NCBI GenBank assembly: GCA_014338405.1
Contig: JTDE01000286.1
Span: forward strand, 95,266-159,265
Source: Paragonimus skrjabini miyazakii
Taxonomy: Eukaryota > Platyhelminthes > Trematoda > Plagiorchiida > Troglotrematidae
Direction: 5' to 3'
Length of the DNA: 64,000 bases
In this document: piece after piece, positions 12,866 to 23,956 of the stretch
Layout of the letters: each line of letters begins with the position of its first letter
Position numbering within the stretch: the first letter of the stretch is position 1
The notes under the pieces: model-generated
Told to the model about the DNA's origin: nothing
The model's input: the letters and a program-made list of their open reading frames with translations, nothing else
The model's database searches: none
Made by a program: the position numbers and the translations under genes

Positions 12866-14179
12866 GAGTTCGGCTAAAATGCCATATCGAACAGAATTCA
12901 TTCACAAGTAAAGACTGTGAAATGAGGCGCCAACACACAAGTCTTGGCTACTTGATAACCCACCAGTTTGTAGTCTCAGCAAGCACAACACAGCACATCT
13001 TTTGTGGTCCACTAGAAAACGGGAATGCTCACTAATTTAGACGTTTCTAATGCAGACTACGTTTATCAGGAGTGAACGATATGTGGGTAAATTACCTAAC
13101 AAAAGTTTGGTGATCGACACGAAAGACTCATGAGAACATAGACCCATCCTCGAAGTCAACTGACAACTTATGTTTGACGATCATTCTTGAATGCTGTTGT
13201 GTCTTCCGGTTTGAACTGTCTTATCAAGATTGCTAACAATAAGGGTAAGATTAAGAGGGTGTTGTGTTTTCCATTGAAAATGGTGATAATGTAAGGATTC
13301 CAATCAACGCACCGAACTTCACTTGATAGTAAGTTCTTTCCACTTCTTCGCGAGTAACCGAGTTGCCTCATTGATCTTGTACGGTGTGTTAATGATTACA
13401 TCTTTGTTCGTCAAACTTTTTCCGATCTTTTCCCAATTCACCTCAGTTTCATTTCACCTGGTCAACATTTCGAGATAATCGTTTATTGTCATAGTGTTGA
13501 TGTGACTCTTCTGCAAACATTAACCAAAAGGATATCATTTTGTTAAAAATGGTAGTACTCCAAACAGAGGTGCATATCTGAGGGTCTAACGTGATCATTG
13601 CAAGCTTAAATTAGATACTACGTCGCTAGTAACTACTGTGATTAAAGCAGTGATATTAGGAACTCAAAGGTGATTACTAACTTTCAGTACAACTACAGAA
13701 GAGAGAAAATTTATTTACCGGCCAAATAATGACTGGAATATTTGTATTTCCGGGAACTATTTATAACTTCAAGAATAAGGAACAGCTTTGACACGGTCAC
13801 TATCCTCCATTTGAGCTGATTGCTGTACGAAATATGTTAAACATTGATAAATAACCAAACACCTGCTGTCGAGAAGTAGGTGATACTTGTCGGCTGTCGA
13901 ACGAGACAGGTTAAAACATTTCTCGTAATAACTAATTACGGTCGACCTAACCGACAGTTTGCCACCTACCACCTCCGAAAAGTCTGAAGATAGAGCATAT
14001 TGAGGGTACAAGAATATCATTCATTTTAAGTCCATAAACTAATCATTGTCATCGCTGATATGTAAGCCGTCTGAATGTATCTGCGCAGTGTAGCCAGGCA
14101 GCCTTGTCACAGGACCGTAATGATAGGCACAGGCACAAATAATTATACATTTACTGATGAGTAGTAGGGGATTTTGATT
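12866..14179. other. Intron sequence; nothing recognised
   Basis: Short open frames at 13168-13371 and 13769-14020 on the minus strand show no domain. The last bases, from about 14150 ('ctgatgagtagtagggg'), resemble the extreme SINE-1 3' end seen at 10857. Confidence 0.4.
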
Positions 14180-14357
14180 TTCATATAGATTGAACATCAC
14201 CCACAATTGATTGTAGCAGTCGCATTCCCATAGACCTTCCAGTTGGCCCCTTTCGAAAAGAATCACTAGACTCGAGTTTCGCTCTCATTAAAGCTTGTCA
14301 GTAGTGCACATCATCGCCACTGCCGGGACTTCAACCACGGACACGCTGTTCATGAGG
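14180..14357 (-). mobile_element. SINE-1, left arm of a palindromic pair
   Basis: Minus-strand SINE-1 running from '..ttcatatagattgaacatc' through the body to the tRNA-like B-box ('cgggacttcaaccacgg') and '..gttcatgagg'. Every position pairs with 14378-14555 at a constant coordinate sum of 28735, so the arms differ by no net insertion or deletion. Identity is roughly 90 percent by eye, with the outer part of about 50 bp identical. Confidence 0.85.
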
Positions 14358-14555
14358 TGCAGTGGTAAACACGGTTGCCTCATGAACAGCGTGGCCGGAG
14401 TTCTAGTCCCGGCAGTGGCGAGGATATGCACCACTGGCGAGCTCTAATGAGAGCGAAACTCGAGTCTAGTGATTCTTTTCGAAAGTGGCCGACTGGAAAG
14501 TCTATAGGAATGCAACAGCTGCGATCAATTGTGGGTGATGTTCAATCTATATGAA
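14358..14555 (+). mobile_element. SINE-1, right arm of a palindromic pair
   Basis: Plus-strand SINE-1 beginning within the A box ('gcagtggtaaacacggttgc', which forms the 20-bp hairpin loop at 14358-14377). It continues through a B-box-like 'ggagttctagtcccgg' and the body, and ends 'gatgttcaatctatatgaa'. It shares with the left arm the variant 'agtgattctttt', where other copies in the window have 'agtgcttctttt', and the same flanking 'atctatatgaa'. Confidence 0.85.
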
Positions 14556-16643
14556 TTATACATTTGTTCATACAGAAGCTGTGGCTGGTTCAGTCTGAAA
14601 GAACACCAGAAGGGTCCTTCAAAGGCTATTACACGCGGAGTCTTTGCATAAGATTCAGGGAAAACGGGAGAATCAAAGCTGTTGCCCATTCCCAGAGGGA
14701 AACAAATAAGGCTGATTGCAGAGAGTCATTAAAAGTAGACATCAAGGTTACGCATTCCAGATCTACCTCACAAACCCTCTAGCGACTAGAAAAGCTTGTA
14801 TCTGCGTATACAGAATAAAATGTAAAGATTTCGCATTGGCCTTTACTGAACTGTCTGTGCAGTAATTAGAAACTGGCGTGAGGCGGTTAGAAAAAAAGCC
14901 AGCAAATCATTATGCTTATTAGATACTGCATAAGAATCCCACAGTAGTCTTCTATGTACAGCGCACAAGCCATGAAGATGATCTTGAAAGTGCTTATGCA
15001 ATTAAACAGTGATTAAGAAAAACTTGTGAACTTATATTTGATGAGGATAACAAAATCGTAACTGTGAAAGACATTGTTGATAACACTAATAGTTACGCGC
15101 TCTTGGATTCATGACAGTCGATGTAGGATTGATTCACTTAAATTTTGTATATGACTGAATAATTGAACACTGAAAAAACCGGATGATCACTATCATTTGA
15201 ATGAAGTTTAATTTCTTCCTACTTTCGGGATATTAACCAACTCTGGAACCAGTGTGTTTAGTGGCCTCATCATCGTTTTTTCTCATTCCAACAAAATCAG
15301 CAACTCAAGCGCAGTATATACACCCGTCTCAGCACTTCTGATCTTCAACTTCGTATATCTTTCTCTCAGAGAATTCCTTCAAACTTATAGCTATTTAATC
15401 GTTTCTGAAGGTGTTTCTGGAACACTCAAGAGTTATGTCATCGTATTTTTCTCTTGTGAGTTTTACATTCCGAGGAGAATTTCGCTCCATCTGTGTCACA
15501 AATTTTGCATATGAGGGCAACACAAAAAATAAACCCTTCTAGCAAAAAATATTTGTCCCAATCAGGACTGGAAGGGGTACGGATCTTACTCGCAGCTGGC
15601 TGCAATTTCACACGTGCGTCGTTCGAGTATCCACATGTCCAGAGTAAACAAAATAACTTATTGTTTTCACATGCGTTTCAGTATCAGTTGGTGAGAATCG
15701 TCTATTCAATTGGTTACATTTAATGTACTGGGCACAGTTCTCTCGGAAGTTCAACATCTGGCGAATCGCATGGGTAGGAAAGCAAGATAATGAGATAAGA
15801 CATCATCACATGAAATTAAATGGAGCAGTATGTGTGCAGACTCACAGGTGAGTGATTCAACGATTTCATTAGTATTCTGTATTTCAAGGAAAGAGTTAGA
15901 CTATCCGGTCAAGTGGATTTTAGCCATAAGGGTATTTATTCGGTATCAGCCATGTACGCTTATAACAACCGGATGTATTAACAGAACGTAACCAAGGACT
16001 GTACCTTTTCCACTTCAGATCTGAACCCGCACCCTGATGCCAACCGACTTTGAACAGTTGTTTTTCCCACGGGTACACCTGTACTTTTATGATCGAATTG
16101 CCCTGTCCAGTTTTATCTAACAATATTTACGTAGCAGCAGTGGACAACTAGTGAACATATTAGTTAGTTCGCCACAAAAATATACCTCGACTTACAATTG
16201 AGGTGCAGTCGAATTCACTCTCATCAGTATCAAGACAGTAGCCTAACCGCTTGTTGCACGAAACGTCTGCATAAAATCTAATCACATACCTAAAGCATTC
16301 CCAGTTTTCTCGATACGCAGTTGCCTATTTTAACATGGCGAAAAAGGTTTGTTGTTTTTAGGTTGTTATCCTAACAGAGATGTATGCAAATGAAAGGTAT
16401 TGATCGCTCGCCATTCTAGTTAGATTAGTCAGAGTTGAGGTTCAAAGCGATAGAATTTGTCAGTTTAATGTCACTTAGAGTTGTTCGGAACACCAAATCA
16501 AAGTGACCACAATTTAATTTACATAGGGCTTGATTGATAAAAGTTTGCGATATCGAGTTTTGCCAGTGAACAAAAGTTTGGATGTTAAGTATTCCATCCT
16601 AGCTTCAATTAGGACACAAATTCTGAAAGACGTGAAAACCAAC
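14556..16643. other. Intron of the Ig gene; no firm feature
   Basis: Open frames at 14564-14782, 15254-15723 (+) and 15920-16123 (-) are unrecognised. The last contains a 74-nt stretch (VYPWEKQLFK..) flanked by AG and GTACAG, but its phases do not fit the neighbouring Ig exons. Confidence 0.4.
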
Positions 16644-16872
16644 CTTTGACCGTCAGAATTATCGCCTTATGATGCAATTTGTTGCCCAGTTGAAACAGGC
16701 ACCGGTACTCCCCTGCGTCCCGTTCTCTCACTGGATTAATTAACAGCGGAAAATCTACGGAGTTCATTATGGATTGAGGTAGCACGTGTATCCGATTGTC
16801 CCGCGTAACGCGTAAGGCCCCACGAGTCAATATGCGACGGGGCATTTTGAGCCAAGACACATTGGTGAACTC
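16644..16872 (-). CDS. Ig-superfamily adhesion protein, second half of Ig domain 1
   Basis: A 229-nt minus-strand exon. The acceptor is 'ctatatag' (AG at 16874-16873) and the donor is 'GTCAAAG|GTTGGT' (GT at 16643-16642). The frame reads EFTNVSWLKMPRRILTRG, then a D-strand region and SVDFPLLINP, then VRERDAGEYRC and a G strand ending LTVK. The core tryptophan, the D-A-G-E-Y-x-C signature and the L-x-V ending make a V-type Ig domain unmistakable. The R-I-L-T-R-G and D-N-R-I-H-V blocks resemble lachesin, DIP and Dpr first domains. It enters in phase 0, exactly as the exon at 29491-29618 leaves. It leaves in phase 1, matching the exon at 6383 and creating the V-P-P hinge. Such proteins are usually neuronal or epithelial cell-surface adhesion molecules. 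No assignment to one subfamily is possible without the C-terminus. Confidence 0.9.
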
Positions 16873-18249
16873 CTATATAGACATACAAATCGAGGGTGGG
16901 AATCACAAGTAACATTCAAAAAATGATAATTGTTTGGGATGGGTTATTTGTTAGTTCTATTAAATAGATTTTGAAATTTTTAACACCCGGTTCAAATCAT
17001 TACGTAGTCATATAGAAAAAAATTGACGAACTTTTCTTTTCGATAAGCCAAACAGTCAGTGACGTGAAAGTAACCTTGTGGAACCTATCTGCTAGTGTGA
17101 CAGGTTAAACAGTCTGCCCATTTAAGTTTATCGCGAGTTTGGTAATTGCTAAACATTTAGGAATATAGGCGTCAAATGATCTCAAGGCCCTGAATCCATC
17201 CCAGGTGTGCACACACAGTTTCAGCATTTGATTATTTCTATAGATAAGAGGACTTGAGTTGATTTTACTAGTGACAGTGATATATGAAGTTACGGATTAG
17301 TAAATAAGTACTACTGTTTCGGAATTTTCATAGGGACCTTGTCATCAATATTAAAAAGCGAGGCGATTAACATTCTCAAGAAAAAAAAGTCGGGTCAGCG
17401 CTTAGAAAGTCTAGAAAAGGTGTTTGACACTTCCAGAGTGCAATACACATATACAAAAAAGATCACGTATATCACGGACCAAGTCATCCTAGTCAATATG
17501 GACATTAGGTGTAACTGTACATTGTATGCGTTAAAATACTGCGTGACAGGCCTTCCACTCCATATTATTCAAAACATTTGGGTGCTTCCGCAGGGGAATA
17601 TTCACCAATTGGTGGATGTTAACTGCTACTTAAAATTAAGAACAATCTAGGTGGCTGTTCATGGAAGAACACTCTACAGTCAGAGAAATTGACCCTGTCG
17701 GCTATGAGAGTTGCCCAAAATAGCCCGTCTAACATTTCCGTCTAAAACAGCATTTCACTCTCAGAATTGCTGCAACCTTTGGCTACTAAAAACATGTTGA
17801 TGTCTTACTGGTTGTCGTAACGTGAAACTGTGATTGCTACGTCAGAAAACAAGTTAGAGCCTTTTTCGTTATTTCACCCTTGTTTACCGTGTGTTTTAGG
17901 TGGAACAGTACAGTGAGGTTTGTGAGTGGTTTGAATGATATAGTAACAAGTTAAAAAGCTCTATGGTTTTCTCTCGTTTTCGTTCTCATTTTAGCCTATT
18001 ATATGGTTGAACTGATTGTCGATAAAAACTGTCTCGAAGCACATTCTCAGTTTCCCATCAGAAATAAGGGAATGTTGTCAGTTGAGGAAACGGAATCATT
18101 ATCATCTTCGAAAAACCTTGAGGGAATAAGATTCAGACCTGTAGGTTTCTGACGGATGGTTGCAGGGAATACCATGACTAACGACAAAATCCTCACCGTC
18201 CATAAATTAGTAAACTGGTCAAGACCAACAGGAGAAAACAGAAACCCTA
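16873..18249. other. Start of the largest intron; nothing recognised
   Basis: The frame 17339-17650 (+) has no recognisable domain. The stretch is AT-rich, non-repetitive by eye, and lies within a 12.6-kb intron of the Ig gene. Confidence 0.4.
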
Positions 18250-18670
18250 CGGGACCATTAACGAAACGACCTATTCTACCGTGCATCAAAACCGTATCAG
18301 AAATGGTAGAAAGGCTTCTTAGGATAAACGGTATCATCCTAGCGCATAAACCAACGGCAGCAATATGAACATTACTCTCAGTATCAAAGAGAAACTCACA
18401 CCCACCGATAAATGAATCGTTTCGTGCAAAATCAGCTTCAATGACAACAGAAAACATCATGTTGGTCAGACCAAATCAAGGTTGTCTGCATAAATACACG
18501 AACACTAACTGACCATTAGAAGGCACAATCAAGTCTTGTTGATCTACCTCCACAAAGGTCAAACTAGATATGTTATCAGCTCGAGTCCCGCGGAAATTCT
18601 TATTTAGATAAACACCAAACATGCTAGAGAAAATTTTAAAGCCTATTATCCCTCAACTGATTTCTTAAAC
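18250..18670 (+). pseudogene. Relic of a second PLE lineage (linker and GIY-YIG domain)
   Basis: In order, across two frameshifts and several stops: SEMVERLLRINGIILAHKPT, then TLLSVSK, then RKHHVGQTKSRLS with IHEH, then HNQVLLIYLH and NTKHAREN. This is the layout of a PLE C-terminus: the pre-endonuclease 'KPT' segment, the Y-V-G-Q-T core with R and E-H, and the downstream 'ARE' block. It differs from the intact PLE here (YIGRT..RVREH), so it belongs to another lineage. The long minus-strand open frame over the same bases is a shadow. No reverse transcriptase was recognised upstream. Confidence 0.65.
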
Positions 18671-19085
18671 ATGAATAATGAATTTTATAAAACCTGAGTC
18701 ATTGGTTGCCAAAGGTACGAAGAGCCGTAAATGCCATCATAGAGAGAAACTGGTGCAATGAAACGGGGTAAGTTGAATAGTTTGGATTGATGACTGAATT
18801 TTTATAACATATAATCAACCAGCTGGAGTTTCTGTTTCGAAGAATTGATCAACCCAGTCAGAAGGAAAGATCAACCAGTTAGATTTCAGGTCTACATTTG
18901 CAGGAATTGACCAATCCGAATCCAAGTACAAATTTCAAAACTGCAAGATTCTAGTTCTTAATTTCAAAAGTGGCATGTAACACCTAATAAGAATCCCGAT
19001 CCAGAGATCAAACACGACGGAAGTAACCAGTCGAGATTCAGGTCAAAACGTTCAACTCACTTCCGTATATAAGAACAGGCATTCA
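18671..19085. other. Intron sequence; nothing recognised
   Basis: About 400 bp of AT-rich sequence with a tetranucleotide-poor, non-coding look and no repeat copy that I can match elsewhere in the window. Confidence 0.4.
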
Positions 19086-20130
19086 TCAAACCTCATCCAC
19101 CTCCATGCGTAACCTTTTGCGGTGAATCCCGTACGCACCTTTGACGTCACCTGGTTTAGTAATGAAACGTCTGCAACCTAAATGCTCAGCTCGGTAAGTA
19201 ACCGAATACCTAAACCTGGCTAGGTCAGTTGTACGTCTTCTTAAAGTGCTCAGCCCATCTGCAGGGTCACCGCGATTAACAGTAAATATGTAAGCCACCT
19301 TCTTATATGTTCTCTCACCAAAACCTTTCGACGATCACTGAAACTGCCCAGAGGGACAAACAGCACTTGGTTATCCCTCGTTAAAAATCCTTTTTTTCCT
19401 ATCTGGCTTACCGTGCGCAGAATACTTTTAAGCTTGGTTTCCAGAACGTAGAGTGCTGTGTCGCAGTTGGGGTCAGGGGATTGGTTGATGGTTGGTCAGA
19501 AGCTCGATTGATTCGGTACAGACCCACCTGTACAGTGTCTGCAGCGCACTGTTAGAAATTATCCTCCAACACGGAGTGCTATGAGCTAGGCTATTTTCCT
19601 GTCACTGCTTTCTGGTAGATGTTGCGTACATTAATGTCGCTTAATTTTGAACTTACCAGTTCTTGTTTGTAAGCAGAATATCGCTGACCAAACGATAAAT
19701 CAAATCGTGTACGGTCAGTGGCACTACTTGCATCGAAGCAATCATACCAAAATAGACAGCGGCCTTTAACAGAAGAGTTTCACCGTTAGCCATCAAAGGG
19801 ATGGTTAATTTTCGTTCCTATCTGAGACGCTAGCTGCGATCAGTTTGCAAGGAATTGCCGCCGTTTGTATTGAAATACGGCCCACGATGTGGTTAATCAA
19901 TTAGATAAGCACGTCCGTGACAACCATTTTGCTCGGACACTGAATACATCACCTGTCAGCTTCCGTTCCGAACTAAGACTACCAAGGTTTTTAATCATAT
20001 CGCCGGTAAACATAATGATGTCTAATTTTCCAATCTGACCCAGAAGATCTACCAGAGCACCGTGGAAAGCGAAATTGAGAACCTCCGGAATTTTGCTTTT
20101 TGGAGCATATGCAGGTATAAAAAATAGGTG
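19086..20130 (-). pseudogene. LINE apurinic-type endonuclease relic
   Basis: The minus-strand frame near 20130-19900 reads IPAYAPKSKIPEVLNFAF, then KLDIIMFTGDM, then GSLSSERKLTGDVFSVRA. This corresponds to the A-Y-A-P, 'G-D-x-N' and 'G..G' blocks of the APE-like endonuclease of trematode LINEs. Further down, broken frames give FWYDCFDASSATDRTRF, resembling the block before the reverse transcriptase, and 19298-19086 may continue the linker. The catalytic G-D-x-N asparagine is replaced (G-D-M-I). No reverse transcriptase motif was recognised below 19000. It is a dead fragment in a host intron, on the same strand as the gene. The endonuclease part is more certain than the 19086-19298 extension. 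Confidence 0.55.
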
Positions 20131-21299
20131 CTCTTTCCGCACGGAAATCAAAAGTGTTATGCTGCACAACGTGTCTGTCAACAAAGGTAAGCTGCATAGT
20201 GGAGAGTAGGTATATAGTGACAGAACAAAATACAGGCGCTGTGGGTCGAGTGGTCTTGTTTGTGTTCGATTCGACCCATTCGACCAAACCCACAGATTCA
20301 ACCAGCCCGATCTATAGAGTCTGTGGTGTTAAACCAAAGAGGGTTAAAGGTCACGTGTTAGAAATTACAGGGACCACTTCCATTTCCGGCTTATCTACGC
20401 GAAAATACTTCGACAAAACACCGAATCTCCCACGGCCCTGTGCTTATGTCCGCACTGAACTGATTACGTAATTGAGATGTATATTTGTGCAGACTTTAAC
20501 TTTGTGTACTCAACCGTTAGGTGTTACGTAACCAGACCTCAAAATGTCGTGTTGCTATGGTCATTGGTGTATATATCATCGATTGATTGTTATGCCATAT
20601 TTCACATGTGATTTATTTATACAAATGTGATGTTTAGCCTGTTGGTGAATAACCGAAAATGAGCTTGTTTATTACACATATTTCCCTTTCCTTAACCGGC
20701 TGTATTCATGCAACTTAAATTTGCAAACACCAATACATTTGAAACATACAGATTGCTACGTTCAGTTTTTTACATAAGTAACCGGAAAATGATATGGTTG
20801 GCGGCATCCGGAACGGATTAGCCTGTCACAGTGACCGAAGCCAAAGGACGCCTGCGCTTTAAACCATCACCGCAAGTGGCTTGCGCTGCACCATTTGCAG
20901 TTCCACTCACACACCACGTATCCGGTGTAAACTCAAAGCAATAAGACCAGTAGGTGTGCGAGTAAGAACCGGATAATGATATATATATACATATAAATGT
21001 GTACGCACATAGGTTGGACCCCTTTCCTGACTGTTTTTGTCCCTGCAACCAGGGGCAATCTGTGGTCCTGTGTTTCGTAACCGATCCTAAATGATTTGTG
21101 GTTAGCTTCTGTGGGCAATCAGCTGCTCAGTTTGTCCCATCAAAACAAAGAAGTTTACTTTTTGGTTTACTCTCACTAGTTGTTAATCTAAAAGTCCACA
21201 CAAATTGGCGATCACAACAACAAACGGATAAGACCAACCAGATAGCTACAGTAAATCACTTGCTTATTAGCGATGCAATCATTACCGTGTCAAGAAGAC
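20131..21299. other. Intron sequence; nothing firm
   Basis: Overlapping open frames at 20154-20471 (+) and 20818-21118 (-) are moderately GC-rich but carry no recognisable motif. They could be further LINE debris upstream of the endonuclease relic. Confidence 0.35.
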
Positions 21300-21548
21300 T
21301 GATTGCTTCATCGCCTTCTGTGCACCCAAAACTGGTCATTGCTGTCTGATTAACATTGCCTCACTAATCAGTAGCAGTTTCGGGCTACCTTTACACAAGG
21401 CAGTTAACGAGGTGATCTGGTCAACTAAGTAGTCACTTGTCAAGATATGCTCGGCGATTGATGAGGCCGTGTATTTTAGTTTGCCGCAGCCAATATCGCG
21501 CTTGATAAGCACCGAGGAGCGCGCTCCATTACACTTTGATCCAAACAC
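21300..21548 (-). pseudogene. PLE GIY-YIG C-terminal fragment
   Basis: The minus strand reads SSIAEHILTSDYLVDQITS, then LCKGSPKLLLISEAMLIRQQ, a stop, then PVLGAQKAMKQSVFL. The S-I-A-E-H, S-E-A-x-x-I-R and A-Q-K spacing parallels the tail of the intact PLE (IVAHL..AEAISIR..CAQRKF). It is 5'-truncated and has an in-frame stop. It is diverged from the other PLE pieces here, so a separate old insertion. Confidence 0.55.
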
Positions 21549-22985
21549 TGACCGATGTTGTCAATGCAAATTCCATTGGATCTGTTACTGAAATGTTAGA
21601 TTACGTTAGAGACAGACTGTTCAGTTGAGTGCAAATCACGGCTATGGACAGCTAACCATTTTGTGTCTCATCTATTATCTTTACCATGGAATTGGTTATA
21701 CCATTAGTGTACGAAAAAATAGTCAAAACTACTTGGCTGTTCCTTCCACTTGTTGTTACTATACGCATTTTGTAAAATCTTTGTTAGTTTCAAGTTATCG
21801 ATCGATGACATTAAATCGAAATGTTACTACGTCGCGAGATATATCGCCTCTTTGAGTCGGCAAAGTGAATTTCGGTGAAATTAATTTGATTTCGCCACAC
21901 TTTTACATACAGGTTTGTGTCGTTTCAGATAAAACGTTAATGTGTGTGATACATCCATTACTATTTAGTTGCCTCAATCCGGATGGACACTACTGTCGAC
22001 GTCGTTTGTAAGACAAAATCTATCTTTTCACCAATGGTACGGGAAACGAACGCACATGTGTAGAGATATAGGTGATTATCAACTGTCTGACAGGCACTGA
22101 GCTTGAGCTGCTCCTGCCAGTACGACTGAAGTTCAAAGGAAAGTCTTGTAAAATTCAAGTTTACCTTGAAAGGAGTGTGATCGACAAGTCAACGGTAGAC
22201 TCATGCAACCCACGTACATGCAAACACCGCAAGTGCGTCAGCTGCAATAAAGACGGCAAGATATCATACGATTGACGTCATAGTAATTTCGCCTCATCGT
22301 CAACTTACCGAAAGGTTGATCAGCCTAGTCAATTCACCCAGAGACGTACATGGAGTTCATCCAGTGCTGTGGTAGTGATATTATTTATGTAAAGTTAGCG
22401 GACACAAAAAGCACCAAACCATTAAGAGGCACCATTCTTTCATTTAATAAGGCACCATTATGGAAGATTAACGGTAATATGCTTAACTAAATCAAGACGA
22501 GATTATTACTTTCAGAATTTCACTCCGCACGTTGGAACCGGTGCTGACATTTTGCACTTCGAACGTGTAGTCTCAGCCTATAAAAAGTGACAGGTAGAAT
22601 TATTTTTACGACAAGCAGTAGACTGAGCCTTGTTCAAGTTTATATTTTCATGTCGTATCTAGAATAAGAATCATACTTTCGGACTGATAGTACGGCACTA
22701 TGATCAGATATGTTGGCGGACATCATTACGTAGGAAGATAGCCAAGCAAAGAAGTGGTGAATTTAGTGCAAATCAGAAGGTCATACCTTGGCACAATAAT
22801 TCAAATTTGAAATCAAGCCAACCGACTCTGTTTCGACACAAAGTTGACTCACTATTGTACTTCAGCCGGGGAAATTTGGATCGATTACTATTTGCAGTGC
22901 ATCAATGTCAGTTGGGCTTGCCTTGAGGTGTTTATGGAACATTGTATCGGAGAAACGGGCACGGTACTCTGGGAGTCTCAAACAC
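21549..22985. other. Intron sequence up to assembly gap
   Basis: The frame 22072-22275 (+) contains a cysteine cluster (CNPRTCKHRKCVSC). It could be a zinc-binding segment of another retroelement, but nothing around it confirms that. No other feature is seen. Confidence 0.35.
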
Positions 22986-23085
22986 NNNNNNNNNNNNNNN
23001 NNNNNNNNNNNNNNNNNNNNNNNNNNNNNNNNNNNNNNNNNNNNNNNNNNNNNNNNNNNNNNNNNNNNNNNNNNNNNNNNNNNNN
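22986..23085. other. Assembly gap (100 N)
   Basis: A run of exactly 100 N, the usual placeholder for a gap of unknown size. It lies within the largest intron of the Ig gene, between the exons at 16872 and 29491, so true intron length and scaffold order across it are unverified. Confidence 0.99.
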
Positions 23086-23918
23086 AGATTAATTTTGCAT
23101 AATTCCTCTAAAACTCGTGTCTAAATGCTAAATTTCCTTCGGACTCATACTTATTGACAAGATTACCAATTAGCTATTTCATCACGTGCAGCTGCACGCA
23201 TATATATGAGCCAGTGTGTATGCCTAAAACATTGTCTAATGCTGCCTTAGTAAAGACACGCTGTTTATCCCAACCAGCTGAAACTGCGTGGACCGATTCA
23301 GCCAACTTCAGTTGCATGTTTCCCCTCATCTAGTGACTAAGTTACAAATCGAAACAGTTTCGAAGCAGTTGTTATCATTTTTTAATTTAAGAAACAGTAG
23401 CATGCTAACTACATCAGAGCAGAATGAGTACTATACTAACACTTAAGATCAGGTGGATGGCTGAAGCCAGTTTTCAAAATGCTGTATTCTACTCGTAAGC
23501 AATATGGATTAACCGTTAGAATGTCTTCACTAAACTCTGTTCAAAGCAGTTTTGTGAGCCTCTACAAAATTGTTCTGCACATGTGCTACCCTGATTACTG
23601 ATTAGGTGGTTATCAGATTGACTTCATTCTATACACCTTACTAACTATAGTATGTACTTGTGAAGATCTTGGACATATCGCATAAAACTATGTCAGTAAC
23701 TTCACCTGTCAAGTTTATCTCAGATTGAATTGTCTTGGCTATAAAATACAACAATCTTCTCCTGTAAGCTATTTATATTCGCTCGAAAATACCCAATGAA
23801 GTCATGAGAAGGACAAGGTAGCGAACAAGACTTGCTTTCTGTGTTTGATCATCAGGCTAATTACAACACAATAAATATGAAAAAACAGTGACTGGGGTGA
23901 GTGAGCGAAACGGTCAAC
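23086..23918. other. Possible 3' flank of the PLE; no gene
   Basis: Up to several hundred bases next to 23919 could be 3' untranslated sequence of the minus-strand PLE, because the plus-strand partner stops matching at 26548 and so cannot show where the element ends. No coding sequence was recognised. Confidence 0.35.
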
Positions 23919-23956
23919 AGAGGTTATGGATATGGTGTGTGTTATCAGTTACGCAA

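Noticed and set aside
16000..16100. Possible small minus-strand exon (VYPWEKQLFK..) with AG and GTACAG flanks
   Set aside because: Its phase matches neither neighbouring Ig exon, the acceptor tract is poor and no domain is recognisable.
18047..18460. 137-codon open frame on the minus strand
   Set aside because: It is the antisense shadow of the plus-strand PLE relic, whose conserved blocks are on the other strand.
22072..22275. Cysteine-rich frame (CNPRTCKHRKCVSC) as a zinc-binding retroelement segment
   Set aside because: No other block of a known element is found around it; too little to call.
23836..23860. CTGATGA followed by GAAA on the minus strand downstream of the PLE, resembling a hammerhead ribozyme core
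   Set aside because: The bases between the two boxes cannot form a stem, and the flanks do not pair as helix I.
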